From Rubrivivax sp. (GTDB lineage: Bacteria; Pseudomonadota; Gammaproteobacteria; Burkholderiales; Burkholderiaceae_C), in contig JAIXYO010000030.1 of NCBI GenBank assembly GCA_027490215.1, forward strand, positions 43,329 through 107,328: a stretch of 64,000 bases of DNA, in the 5' to 3' direction. Positions 26,834-35,282 of this stretch are shown piece by piece. The notes under the pieces were generated by a model that was not told the origin of the DNA, made no database searches, and was given only the letters and a program-made list of their open reading frames with translations. Numbering within the stretch: position 1 is the first letter of the stretch; each line of letters starts with the position of its first letter. The position numbers and the translations under genes were made by a program.

Positions 26834-27631
26834 TCAGCCCGCCTCGCTCGGGCAGCCCGGCCGCCTGCGGCCGTCGAGGTACTCGCGGATCACTTCCTGG
26901 AAGCGCGCGCGGCCGAAGCTGGCGAAGTGCCCGCCGTGCACCACCGTGACCGGCAGTGCCGACAGGCGGGCCATGGTCTCGAGGTAGGTCGGAATGTCGG
27001 AGTGGTAGGCATCGTCCACCAGCGGGCCGTCGTAGACCGCATCGCCCGACAGCAGCACGCCGCTCGCCGCCTCCCACAACGCGATCGAGCCGGGCGAGTG
27101 GCCGGGCACGTGGAGGACCTCGAAGACCCGGTCGCCGAGGTCGATCACATCGCCAGCTTCCACCAGTTGCGTGGACGGTGCCGGCTGCACGCGGTAGTCG
27201 GCCTGGCGATAGCCGCCCGGCGGTAGCGCGTTGAACATCTCCACCACGGCAAAGCGATCGGCCAGGTTCCAGTCACCGCGCGGCTCGGCCAGGATGTGCG
27301 CCTCGGCGGGATGGCAGGCACGGTGGTCGAATTCGTGGTGATTGCCGACATGGTCGAAGTGCGCATGGCTGGCCACGGCCAGCACCTCGCGCTCGCGCAG
27401 CCAGGGCACCTGCTCACAAAGGCTGACCACGCCCATGCCGGAGTCGACCATCAGGTCGCGGTCGCGCCCTCGCACGTGCCATATGTTGCAGCGGTAGAAG
27501 GGGTCGATGTGGTGCTCGTCGATGTGCGTGACGCCATGGTCGAGCCGCGAAACACGGTACCAGTCTGCAGCGCGGCAGGTCGGACAGACCGCGCGCGGCG
27601 GCGACTCGGGGGGCACAGTATCGTTGGGCAT
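26834..27631 (-). CDS. MBL-fold metallo-hydrolase
   Basis: 265 residues of metallo-beta-lactamase fold with the metal motif SHAHFDHVGN, then HVPGHSPGSI, SGDAVYDGP and a late histidine in VVHGGHFASFG. A CPTC near the N-terminus (PRAVCPTCRAADW) is unusual and could bind metal. The ATG at 27631 has GAGGA nine bases upstream and is preferred to a TTG at 27640 that touches the ATPase stop. It is co-operonic with the transporter and amidase. The reaction is unknown; lactone or ester hydrolysis is common in this fold. Confidence 0.85.
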   Translation of the reverse strand: MPNDTVPPESPPRAVCPTCRAADWYRVSRLDHGVTHIDEHHIDPFYRCNIWHVRGRDRDLMVDSGMGVVSLCEQVPWLREREVLAVASHAHFDHVGNHHEFDHRACHPAEAHILAEPRGDWNLADRFAVVEMFNALPPGGYRQADYRVQPAPSTQLVEAGDVIDLGDRVFEVLHVPGHSPGSIALWEAASGVLLSGDAVYDGPLVDDAYHSDIPTYLETMARLSALPVTVVHGGHFASFGRARFQEVIREYLDGRRRPGCPSEAG

Positions 27632-27636
27632 AACGC

Positions 27637-28716
27637 TCAATCCTCAAGAAGAACCAGGCCGCCGGCGCACACCGCCACTGGCAGGTTGTCGCTGTCAGCA
27701 TCCACTGGAAACGTCTGCGGCGGCAGCTTGGCCAGCAAGCGCACGCCACCCGCACCCGTGCCTCCCAGGCGCAGGAAACTGCCCTGGTAGACGCGCTCGT
27801 TGATCTGCATGTGGCCGAGCGGCTGCGCGCCAGGCGCCGCATCGCCGATGCCCCCGATACGCAGCGCCTCAGAACGCACGGCCAGCGCCACGGCACTGCC
27901 CACGGCGCGCTCGCCGGGTACCTGCAGCCGGCCGCAGGGCGTGTCGATGGCAAGCTCGCCCCCAGAAGCCACCGCCACCCTGCCCTCCAGGATCGAGCTC
28001 TCGCCGAGGAACTGCGCCGCGAAGCGTGTGCGCGGGCGCTCGTACAGCCTCGCTGGGGGGCCCATGTCCTCGATTCGGCCGCGGTTCATGATGACCATCA
28101 CGTCGGCCAGCGCCATCGCCTCCTCCTGGTCGTGCGTCACGTGCACGAAGGTGCGGCCCTCGGCGCGCTGCAGGCGCCGCAATTCGTCCTGCATCTGCCG
28201 GCGCAGGCTGAGGTCGAGTGCACCCAGGGGCTCGTCGAGCAGCAGCAGCGCCGGCTCGATGACGAGCGCGCGCGCCAGCGCGATGCGCTGCCTTTGGCCT
28301 CCCGAGGCGGCGCCGATCGCGCGCGGGCCATAGCCTTCCAGACCGACACGGCGCAGCGCGTCGTCGACCCGGGCCGCGATCTGCGCCTTCGGCACTCCGC
28401 GCACCGACAGGCCGAATCCGACATTGCCGCCCACGCTCAGGTGCGGGAACAGCGCGTAGTCCTGGAACACCGTGGCCGTGGGGCGCCGGGCTGGCGGCAC
28501 CAGCGTGACGTCCTCGCCGCCGATGAACACGCGCCCCGCGGTCGGCAGCGTGAAGCCCCCCAGCATCGACAGCAGCGTGGTCTTGCCCGAGCCCGAGGGG
28601 CCCAGCAGCACCACATAACTGCCCGGCGGCACGGCCAGCGTCACGTCGTCGACCGCCCGCACCTCGCCGTAATGGCAGGAGACGGCATCGAGCCGCAGTT
28701 CAGCGGCGGACTGCAT
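27637..28716 (-). CDS. Polyamine-type ABC transporter ATP-binding protein
   Basis: 359 residues with all ABC motifs: GPSGSGKTTLLSMLGG (Walker A), VFQDYALFPHLSV (Q-loop), ASGGQRQRIALARAL (signature, with A in place of the usual L), LLLLDEPLGALDLSL (Walker B) and VTHDQEEAMALA (switch). A TOBE-like C-terminal region follows. The start at 28716 overlaps the upstream permease end by 17 bp; a reading frame to 28806 is an upstream artefact. It is the motor for the transporter encoded by the three preceding genes. Confidence 0.9.
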   Translation of the reverse strand: MQSAAELRLDAVSCHYGEVRAVDDVTLAVPPGSYVVLLGPSGSGKTTLLSMLGGFTLPTAGRVFIGGEDVTLVPPARRPTATVFQDYALFPHLSVGGNVGFGLSVRGVPKAQIAARVDDALRRVGLEGYGPRAIGAASGGQRQRIALARALVIEPALLLLDEPLGALDLSLRRQMQDELRRLQRAEGRTFVHVTHDQEEAMALADVMVIMNRGRIEDMGPPARLYERPRTRFAAQFLGESSILEGRVAVASGGELAIDTPCGRLQVPGERAVGSAVALAVRSEALRIGGIGDAAPGAQPLGHMQINERVYQGSFLRLGGTGAGGVRLLAKLPPQTFPVDADSDNLPVAVCAGGLVLLED

Positions 28717-29518
28717 CGTGGCCCTTTCCGGCCTGTCGCAAGACAGCCAATTCAAACAAAACCGCCGCCACCAGCGACACGGTGAACACCAGCGTGCCCA
28801 CCGCATTGGTCTGCGGATTCAGCCCGCTGCGCAGCATGCCCCAGATCACCACCGGCAAGGTCGGGTCAAAGCCCGAGAGAAGAAACGAGACGATGAACTC
28901 GTCCCATGAAAACGTCAGCGACAGCAAAAAGGCCGCCACGATGGCCGTGCGCAGCAAGGGCACGGTCACACGCAGGAACACCTGCAACTCGCTGGCACCG
29001 AGATCGCGCGCCGCCTGCTCCAGCCGCACCTGTTCGCGGTCGAACTGGCCGTAGACCACCACGAAGGCCAGCGGCAGATTCAGCACCACATGCCCCACGC
29101 CCACAGCCCACAGCGACTTTGACACATCCAGCGCCGAAAAAGCCACCAGCAGCCCGACGCCGATGACCAGGTAGGACACCGCCAGCGGCAGCATCAAAAG
29201 CCCTTCGATCAGACGGCGTCCCGGCACCCGGTGGCGTGCCAGGCCCCATGCCGCGAGCGTGGCCAGCAAGGTGGCGAGCGCCGACGACAGCACGCCGACA
29301 AGCACCGAATTCCACATCGAGCCGGTGACGCGGTCGTTGGCCAGCACGCGGCCATACCACTCGAGCGACGGCCCCTCGAACGGTGGCACCGGCACCTGCC
29401 CGGCGTGGAACGAGAACAGCACCAGCACCGCCACCGGCAGGTAGATGAAGACGAACAGAGGCGCCATCACCAATGCCGCCTGGAAACCGCGCGCTCGCCG
29501 GACTGCCACCCCGCTCAT
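28700..29518 (-). CDS. ABC transporter permease (PotC-like)
   Basis: 272 residues, about six transmembrane segments, EAA-type loop (LEQAARDLGASELQVFLRVTVPLLR). FSWDEFIVSFLLSGFDPTLP is typical of PotC/YdcV permeases. Its ATG at 29518 overlaps the stop of the PotB-like gene (ATGA), showing tight coupling. Partner of the permease at 29515-30384. Confidence 0.9.
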   Translation of the reverse strand: MSGVAVRRARGFQAALVMAPLFVFIYLPVAVLVLFSFHAGQVPVPPFEGPSLEWYGRVLANDRVTGSMWNSVLVGVLSSALATLLATLAAWGLARHRVPGRRLIEGLLMLPLAVSYLVIGVGLLVAFSALDVSKSLWAVGVGHVVLNLPLAFVVVYGQFDREQVRLEQAARDLGASELQVFLRVTVPLLRTAIVAAFLLSLTFSWDEFIVSFLLSGFDPTLPVVIWGMLRSGLNPQTNAVGTLVFTVSLVAAVLFELAVLRQAGKGHDAVRR

Positions 29519-30384
29519 GCCTTCCTCGCCGTGAGCCAGCGAGCGAGCGCCAGGTAGGCCAGCGTGACGCAGACCATCATCACCATCGACAGCGCCGAGG
29601 CCATCGGGATGTCGCCGCGGCGCTGGATCTGCAGCAGGATGGTCTGCGGCAGCAGCAGGTCGGTGTTGCCGCCCAATATCTGCGGCGTCACGTAGTCACC
29701 GATCGCGATCACGAAGGTGAGGAAGGCGCCCGCTGCCACGCCAGGCGCCGACAACGGCAGTGTCACGCGCAGAAAGGCCTGCCACGAACTCGCGCCCAAG
29801 TCGGCTGCGGCCAGCACCAGCTTGGGATCGATGCGCACCAGGCTCGCATAGATCGTCAGCAGGCACAGCATCACGAAGAAGTGAACGAAGCCGATCACCG
29901 TCGCCATCGGCGTGAAGGCCAGTTCGAGCGGCTGCTGAACCGCGCCCAGAGACAGCAGCGTGCGGTTGACCACGCCGTCGGGCGCGAGCACCAGCAGCCA
30001 GGCATAGGCCCGCACGACGTACGAGGTCCAGAACGGCAACACCGCCAGCATCAGCACCAGCCGCTGCCAGCGCGGCGCCACCCGGTAGGCGATCACATAC
30101 GCCAGCGGATAGGCCAGCAGCACCGAGACCACTGTCACCACAAGCGTGGTTTCCAGCGAATTCAGCGTCGCCCGCGCGAACGCCTCCTGGTCGACGATGC
30201 GTCGGTAGTTGTCGAGGCTGGGCGTCGTGACCAGCGTGGCGCCGTCGCGCGTGAAGAAGCTCCACAGCGCAATCAGCGCCGAGGGCAACAGAAAGCACGC
30301 AACAGTCCACAGCACCGCCGGCGCAGCCAGCAGAGCGCCGCGCCGCGCATCGCGCCGCGCGGCCAGACGCTGCAAGGTCAGCAC
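29515..30384 (-). CDS. ABC transporter permease (PotB-like; probable GTG start)
   Basis: 289 residues from a GTG at 30384, placed four bases after the binding-protein stop (30389). The frame remains open to 30441 but that part lies inside the binding-protein gene, so the GTG is preferred. About six membrane spans and the EAA region AAADLGASSWQAFLRVTLPLS are visible. TPQILGGNTDLLLPQ is typical of PotB/PotH proteins. Confidence 0.88.
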   Translation of the reverse strand: MLTLQRLAARRDARRGALLAAPAVLWTVACFLLPSALIALWSFFTRDGATLVTTPSLDNYRRIVDQEAFARATLNSLETTLVVTVVSVLLAYPLAYVIAYRVAPRWQRLVLMLAVLPFWTSYVVRAYAWLLVLAPDGVVNRTLLSLGAVQQPLELAFTPMATVIGFVHFFVMLCLLTIYASLVRIDPKLVLAAADLGASSWQAFLRVTLPLSAPGVAAGAFLTFVIAIGDYVTPQILGGNTDLLLPQTILLQIQRRGDIPMASALSMVMMVCVTLAYLALARWLTARKA

Positions 30385-30388
30385 CGCA

Positions 30389-31471
30389 TCACTTCTGGAT
30401 GGTCGCCGCCCACAGGTCCTGCATGGCCTTGTCGAGCGCATCCGTCGGCGACGGATACGGGTACGACTTCGACAGGAAGCCCGGCTGCTCGTCCCAGCGC
30501 AGCACCTTCTTCTGAGCGGCGCTCAACGCGGCCTTGCTGTTGGCCGGCATGCCCCAGTAGCACGACGAGGTGGCCAGCTTGGCCTGGCCTTCGGGCGACA
30601 GCACGTACTGCACGAAGGCAGTGGCCGACTTCTGCTTCTTCGACGCTGCGAACACACCGATGGCCTGCTGCCAGCGGATGCCGCCCACGTCGGGCAGCAC
30701 CCAGTCGAGGTTGGGTTTTTCCTTGACCAGACCCGCCACCGAATACTCGCCGCCGCCGGCAATGATCGACACCTTGCCGGTGGCCAGCGCCGTCTGTGAG
30801 GTGGTCACGTCGCCCACCAGCGCGGCATTCGCGCGGATCGCCTTCAGCTTGTCGCCGATCGCCGGCAGATCGGCCGCAGTCAGGTCTTGCGGCTTCTTGC
30901 CGAGGGCTACCGCCACCTGGCCGATCACTGGCAGGTAGTAGTCGTAGATGGCGATCTTGCCCTTGAAGGCAGGGTCCCATAGCGTGGCGATGCTGCGCGC
31001 CTTGTCGAGGCCGACCTTGTTCTTGTCGAAGGCGATCGCGTTGTAGCCAAACTTCTCTGGCACTGCATACATCTTGCCCTTGACCGAGTGGTACTCCGGC
31101 AGCCGCACCGCCTCGGGCACGTCGGCCAGAGGGAAGTCGGCCGGGTTCAACTCGGCCAGCAGCCCGCGCTCGACGACGCGGCGCACGTCGGTCGAGTCGA
31201 CCACGAACACGTCCCAGTCGCCGGGTTTGGACTGCTCCAGCAACGACAGCGCGGTGCCGGTGCCCTCGTAGTCCTTGACCTTGATCTTGATGCCTGTCTT
31301 GGCGGTGAAGCCCTTCAGGAAGGCATCGTCGGTGTGGTCACACCACACGAGCGCGTTGATCGTGTCGGCGGCAAACGCCGGGGCGCCAAACGACAGCGCC
31401 AAAGCCGCCATCAGGGCAGCGCTCAGGCTGTGGCGGCGCAGCGGGTTCGAGCAGGTGGGGTGGAGGTTCAT
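30389..31471 (-). CDS. Periplasmic polyamine-type binding protein (PotD/PotF family)
   Basis: 360 residues with a signal peptide (about 1-35, ending APAFAAD). The fold resembles PotD, but the segment that in PotF reads NIYNWSDY is replaced by NALVWCDHTDDAFLKGF, so the ligand pocket is probably different. GDWDVFVVDSTDVRRVVERG and YEGTGTALSLLEQ are typical of the wider family. It sits between the ureohydrolase gene and the permeases, so a guanidino compound rather than putrescine is the likely ligand. Confidence 0.87.
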   Translation of the reverse strand: MNLHPTCSNPLRRHSLSAALMAALALSFGAPAFAADTINALVWCDHTDDAFLKGFTAKTGIKIKVKDYEGTGTALSLLEQSKPGDWDVFVVDSTDVRRVVERGLLAELNPADFPLADVPEAVRLPEYHSVKGKMYAVPEKFGYNAIAFDKNKVGLDKARSIATLWDPAFKGKIAIYDYYLPVIGQVAVALGKKPQDLTAADLPAIGDKLKAIRANAALVGDVTTSQTALATGKVSIIAGGGEYSVAGLVKEKPNLDWVLPDVGGIRWQQAIGVFAASKKQKSATAFVQYVLSPEGQAKLATSSCYWGMPANSKAALSAAQKKVLRWDEQPGFLSKSYPYPSPTDALDKAMQDLWAATIQK

Positions 31472-31578
31472 GGTGGCGGTCCTTCGCGAAGGGTCAGAGG
31501 CAGGAGGCTGGTGGTGTGGGAATACGGGAAGTCGAGGTCAAGCTGTGGAAGGGGAGCGGTTCAGGCGCGTGGGTCAGG

Positions 31579-32532
31579 TCAGGTGCGGTAGTCCACCCCC
31601 GGCAGCACGCACAGCTGCTCGAAGGCGAGATTGGCCGCCAGCAGCGCAGTGGTGCCCTGCGGGTCGTAGGGGGGCGACACCTCGACGAGGTCGGCACCCA
31701 CGATGTCGAGCCCGCGTGCGCCGCGGATGATCTCCAGCGCCTGAGGCACCGTCAGCCCGCCGATTTCTGGCGTGCCGGTGCCCGGCGCGTAGGCCGGGTC
31801 AATGCCGTCGATGTCGAAGCTCAGGTACGCGGGACCACCCGTAAGCAACTCCCGCACCTGAGCCATCAGCGGCACGAGGGAACGGTTCCAGCATTCCTCG
31901 ACCTGCACCACGCGAAAACCCTGGTCGCGGCACCAATCGAAGTCCTCGGCCGCATAGCCGGTACCGCGCAGCCCGATCTGCACCACGCGCTTGCAATCCA
32001 GCAGGCCCTCCTCCACCGCGCGGCGGAACGGCGTGCCATGGGCGATTTTTTCGCCGAACATCGTGTCGTTGACGTCGGCATGCGCATCGACATGAATCAG
32101 CCCGACCGGCCCGTAGCGGCGGTGCATGGCGCGCAGGATCGGCAGCGCCAGCGTGTGGTCACCGCCCAGCGTGATCGGCCGGCATCCGTTCACCACGATG
32201 TCGTCATAGGCCCGCTCGATGCGCGCCACCGAGTCGAGCAGGTTGTAGGGGTTGATGGCCACGTCGCCAATGTCGGCCACCTGCAGCGAGTCGAACGGCG
32301 CCGCGCGCGTGGCCATGTTGTACGGCCGCAGCAGGACCGATTCGGTGCGGATCTGCCGTGGCCCGAAGCGCGTGCCCGAGCGGTTGGAGGTACCCAGATC
32401 GAGCGGCACGCCGACGAAGCAGGCGTCCAGCCCCTGCACGCCCTGCTGCAGCGGCAGCCGCATCATGGTGGCGATACCGCCAAAGCGCGGCATGTCGTTG
32501 CCGCCCAGCGGCTGAAAATGCGGTTCGGGCAC
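31579..32532 (-). CDS. gbuA: Guanidinobutyrase-type ureohydrolase (GTG start)
   Basis: 317 residues from a GTG at 32532, preceded by AGGAG at five bases; the ATG at 32550 would add six residues. The N-terminus FQPLGGNDMPRFGGIATMM closely resembles Pseudomonas guanidinobutyrase as I remember it. Metal motifs LGGDHT, DAHADVND and SFDIDGIDPAYAPG and GTGTPEIGGL are intact. In that family the enzyme turns 4-guanidinobutyrate into GABA and urea, which GabT would then use. Agmatinase or guanidinopropionase activity is possible. It heads a minus-strand operon with a polyamine-type transporter, 107 bp upstream of the binding-protein gene. Confidence 0.85.
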   Translation of the reverse strand: MPEPHFQPLGGNDMPRFGGIATMMRLPLQQGVQGLDACFVGVPLDLGTSNRSGTRFGPRQIRTESVLLRPYNMATRAAPFDSLQVADIGDVAINPYNLLDSVARIERAYDDIVVNGCRPITLGGDHTLALPILRAMHRRYGPVGLIHVDAHADVNDTMFGEKIAHGTPFRRAVEEGLLDCKRVVQIGLRGTGYAAEDFDWCRDQGFRVVQVEECWNRSLVPLMAQVRELLTGGPAYLSFDIDGIDPAYAPGTGTPEIGGLTVPQALEIIRGARGLDIVGADLVEVSPPYDPQGTTALLAANLAFEQLCVLPGVDYRT

Positions 32533-32653
32533 GGGGGCTCCTGTTTTCATCGATCCAGCCGAATGCAACCTGATCAGTGCTTTCAGTCTAGGTTCGACAT
32601 GCCACTGCCTAGAATCGCAATTTCGCCACTCACACATCGATATCTATCGATGT
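32471..32653. repeat. Direct repeat, left copy (gbuA 5' end plus gbuA/lysR intergenic region)
   Basis: 183 bases that recur at 35073-35255 with 3 mismatches by hand alignment (180/183 identical). The copy covers the first 20 codons of gbuA and its upstream control region. Weaker similarity continues rightward through the lysR start (to about 32705). This is a duplicated control module, not an insertion sequence. Confidence 0.9.
32634..32653. promoter_or_regulatory. Palindromic LysR-type operator, left copy
   Basis: ACATCGAT-N4-ATCGATGT, perfect 8-bp arms, about 100 bp upstream of gbuA. The spacer (ATCT) differs from that of the right copy (ATTC), whereas both arms are identical, as expected if the arms are under selection for binding. 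A second inverted repeat, TCTAGG-N15-CCTAGA, lies at 32587-32613. LysR, encoded 2.6 kb away, is the presumed ligand. Confidence 0.6.
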
Positions 32654-32683
32654 AACACGGCCTTCACCCCTCGCCCGGCTGGC

Positions 32684-32880
32684 CAAACAACCTCAGCGAT
32701 CTCGATCCTTTCGGTTGTGCGCCTGCGGCAGCCTGTGTGGAGCGCGGCCTGATGGGGGCGCTGAACCTGACCCAACTCACGTATGCTGTCGGCTTCCACA
32801 CGGTGACGCGCCACAGCCGCCACCACGACGAGATCGTTCGTGCGCGGCCGGAAGACATTCGCGCTGCGTACCGCCAAAAG
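32684..32880 (+). pseudogene. lysR remnant (start codon lost, internal deletion)
   Basis: About nine codons matching the N-terminus of the intact LysR at 35283 (NNLSDLD), with its ATG changed to TGG, are followed after a short junction by the matching C-terminal part from 32737. That part aligns with LysR's last domain (ERGLMxALN, VGFHxVTRHxRHHDEIxRA) at about 33 of 45 residues and 114 of 135 bases. Roughly 230 middle codons are missing. This is the decayed partner of the divergent gbuA gene. Some readers may annotate the 3' fragment as a short ORF; I do not think it is functional. Confidence 0.8.
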
Positions 32881-33077
32881 CAAGGTTTGGTCTTGGTATG
32901 CCGAGCAAATCACCTCGGTTCGAAGTCGGCACAAAGCCCAGATTCACCGATCCAGCGCAATCATCGCGAGTGAATGCAGCTTCAGGGCGTGCTGCACGCA
33001 CGTGACTGCGCCCATCTCCTAACGGTTGAGAAGCAGCACAGGCACGTTCGGCGCAGCAAGGAGCCGCTCGGGCCAGA

Positions 33078-34031
33078 TCAGCGCGAGCTGACGGTGATTT
33101 CTCTATTCCGGAGCACCCGGCCCCAGATGGCACCCAGCGCATAGGTGCCGTTCATCGCCTGCCTTAGCAGGCCAGGTTCACGCCGGGCAAACATCGCCGC
33201 AGTACGCACCAAGTGCTTGCCAGCCTGCGCCACCATGAACGGTGGAATGCCGGCGACTGTGCGCACGTAGTCTCCGGAATGGAACTGGCCGAACTTTCGC
33301 CCGGCGACGAAGTGGAGCTTCAGGAAGTAGCGGCGGCGCAGTCGCCACTCGTCCACATGGTGCTGCACCACCATCAGCGGGCTGTACAGCATGGGCACGC
33401 CGCGGCTCAGCATGGCATGGAACATGACCGCATCCGAGCCACCGCCCACGCCGTGCCCACGGCGATTGAAGCGCGGGTCGAAGCGCAGACCCGGGTCGTC
33501 ACGGAACAGACGCATGTCGTAGGCCACGTTGGCCGTCCAGACCGGCTTGGACCGATCCTTGATCCAGAACGGCTCGTCGCCGTAGTCCACCTCGGCCAAG
33601 AAGCCCAGCAGGTCGTCTACCAGCCACTCGGGGCGGCGCCCGGGCGGAAACACGACCTTGACTTTGCCGCCCACACAGCGCGCTTCGCCTGTGGTCAAGG
33701 CGTGGACGGCGGCCTCCAGCAGGCCGGGATGCGGCACCTCGTCGTCGTCTATGAATACGAGAAAGTCCCTGCCCAGCGCCTCGGCAAGCGCCCGGTTTCG
33801 GGCGAACGGAATGCCCTGCTCGGCCTCGTGCACGTAGCGCACCGGAGTGCCAGGCGTGGCGGCGATGCGGGCGACCACGGCGGCAGTCTCGTCGGTGCTG
33901 TTGTTGTCCACAACCAGCACCTCGAACGGCACCGGGCAGGCCTGAGCACGCATCTGCGGCAGCAGCGCCACCAGCCTTTCGGCACGGTTGAAGCTGCACA
34001 AGGCGAACGTGAGCTTGATCGAATCGTTCAT
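33078..34031 (-). CDS. Glycosyltransferase family 2
   Basis: 317 residues. GT-A fold with CSFNRAERL at the start, VVDNNSTDETAAVV, and the divalent-metal DxD in FVFIDDDEVP-type segment (FLVFIDDDEVPHPGLLEAA). A later cluster RRGHGVGGGSDAVMF is like the acceptor/catalytic region of GT2 enzymes. No membrane spans are obvious. It and the following methyltransferase gene lie between the two copies of the gbuA/lysR repeat and were probably acquired or captured there. Target saccharide unknown. Confidence 0.88.
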   Translation of the reverse strand: MNDSIKLTFALCSFNRAERLVALLPQMRAQACPVPFEVLVVDNNSTDETAAVVARIAATPGTPVRYVHEAEQGIPFARNRALAEALGRDFLVFIDDDEVPHPGLLEAAVHALTTGEARCVGGKVKVVFPPGRRPEWLVDDLLGFLAEVDYGDEPFWIKDRSKPVWTANVAYDMRLFRDDPGLRFDPRFNRRGHGVGGGSDAVMFHAMLSRGVPMLYSPLMVVQHHVDEWRLRRRYFLKLHFVAGRKFGQFHSGDYVRTVAGIPPFMVAQAGKHLVRTAAMFARREPGLLRQAMNGTYALGAIWGRVLRNREITVSSR

Positions 34032-34044
34032 TCCGTGTCTCGAC

Positions 34045-34947
34045 TCAACGAACGGCGCGGATCAGCGCGTCCTCGGTGAACAGGGGCGACACCTGCTCCG
34101 TCCAGCTTGGCACGTACTCCAGCATGAGTTCGCGGGAGGTCGTGACCGCGACCTCCTCGAAACCAATTTGGCGGTGCCGCCCCAAGATGGAGACGGTGTC
34201 CAGGTTCAGCCGGAACGGGGAGGTCACGTCGGCGTTCTTGCCGAAGCCATCGGCCACGCCGCTGATCTTGAAATCGTAGGCGAGCCGGCTACCGACGGGC
34301 AGCCTGGCCGCCACCTCGACCAAGAACTCGTCATAGGCAGCGCTTTCAACGTAGGGGCTCACGCCTTCTGCCAGGATGAGCGCCGGGCGATCCCCGGCAG
34401 AGATCCAGCCCCACAGATCCGTCCAGGAAGGAGCCTCGTTCAGATCGATACCGAAGTAGTGCACCCGATCAGCATACGGAAGTCTGGCGGCGAGTTCCCT
34501 CTTTGCCGCAATGGCCGCAGGCTGGTCGCATTCGGCAAGGTCTACATCGTGGGCGGCCAGAACGCTGCCGAAACGGTGGAAGCGGGTGTCGAACCCGGAA
34601 CCGACGATCACCACTCGGCGAATGCCATGAACGACGGCGTCCAGCAGCACCTGATCGTAGACCTTGGTGCGAGCCGTCAGGTAGTGGTAGTAGGGCTCGA
34701 CGCGCAGGGCGGCCAGCTCTGGGCCCCCGATGCGAAGGCAGGCCTCGCGTTCCTGATCAGAGAGAAGAGCGCCGGCCAGTATGTCCGGGTTGCGCCGGTC
34801 GCCCGTCTCATGAAGCGACTGAAGGTGCCGCTTGAAGGCGGTGCTGGACAGGTTGCTGAACCTGGCCAGAGCCGGCCCGTGCACCGGCGCGGCTGGCTTG
34901 CTCCGGACTGATAGGCCCACGGTCTCGAGCCACGACGAAAACGGCAT
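34045..34947 (-). CDS. Class I SAM-dependent methyltransferase, leucine carboxyl methyltransferase (LCMT/TcmP) family
   Basis: 300 residues. The SAM-binding glycine motif reads VVIVGSGFDTRFHRF, followed by ECDQPAA (acidic ribose contact), YFGIDLNE and LAEGVSPYV, the LCMT signature set. The ATG at 34947 is preferred; a frame open to 35085 runs toward the repeat. It starts upstream of, and ends 13 bp from, the glycosyltransferase gene, suggesting co-transcription. Carboxyl or O-methylation of a small or sugar-linked acceptor is plausible. Confidence 0.85.
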   Translation of the reverse strand: MPFSSWLETVGLSVRSKPAAPVHGPALARFSNLSSTAFKRHLQSLHETGDRRNPDILAGALLSDQEREACLRIGGPELAALRVEPYYHYLTARTKVYDQVLLDAVVHGIRRVVIVGSGFDTRFHRFGSVLAAHDVDLAECDQPAAIAAKRELAARLPYADRVHYFGIDLNEAPSWTDLWGWISAGDRPALILAEGVSPYVESAAYDEFLVEVAARLPVGSRLAYDFKISGVADGFGKNADVTSPFRLNLDTVSILGRHRQIGFEEVAVTTSRELMLEYVPSWTEQVSPLFTEDALIRAVR

Positions 34948-35072
34948 CAACGGCGCCCTTTGAGTGTGTTTGCCTCGACTGTAGTGCTGGGCCAGCTCAT
35001 CGCCTGCGCAAAGGGCTGGATTTGTGCGGCGAATTCCTCGGATGCACGTGGAAATTGTCAAGGCCTGCCCTA

Positions 35073-35134
35073 GCGATACCGCCAAAGCGCGGCATGTCGT
35101 TGCCGCCCAGCGGCTGAAAATGCGGTTCGGGCAC
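35073..35134 (-). pseudogene. gbuA 5' remnant (about 20 codons)
   Basis: Identical to the beginning of the intact gbuA apart from one base before codon 1 of the GTG reading. It keeps the AGGAG and the GTG, then the frame runs into unrelated sequence at 35072. It may still be translated into a short peptide but lacks every catalytic residue. Confidence 0.8.
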
Positions 35135-35235
35135 GGAGGCTCCTGTTTTCATCGATCCAGCCGAATGCAACCTGATCAGTGCTTTCAGTCTAGGTTCGAC
35201 ATGCCACTGCCTAGAATCGCAATTTCGCCACTCAC

Positions 35236-35255
35236 ACATCGATATTCATCGATGT
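35236..35255. promoter_or_regulatory. Palindromic LysR-type operator, right copy
   Basis: ACATCGAT-N4-ATCGATGT, ending 28 bases before the lysR ATG. The arms are identical to the left copy and only the spacer differs. Position fits autoregulation of lysR. Confidence 0.6.
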
Positions 35256-35282
35256 AATGCGGCCTTCACTCCTAAGCCCGGC

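Larger units (their letters stand above)
35073..35255. repeat. Direct repeat, right copy (gbuA 5' end plus intergenic region)
   Basis: Matches 32471-32653 with an offset of 2,602 bases and 3 mismatches. The gbuA homology breaks off at 35073, so only a 5' fragment of that gene exists here; the control region and the adjoining lysR gene are complete. Confidence 0.9.
34948..35282. other. Methyltransferase upstream region with the right copy of the gbuA/lysR control module
   Basis: The first 125 bases hold nothing I recognise. From 35073 the sequence is the right copy of the duplicated module: the first codons of gbuA, then the operator and the lysR start. Confidence 0.7.

Noticed and set aside
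32737..32973. GTG-started 78-codon gene in the lysR remnant
   Set aside because: Only the C-terminal fragment of LysR is represented; the tail after 32880 has no homology.
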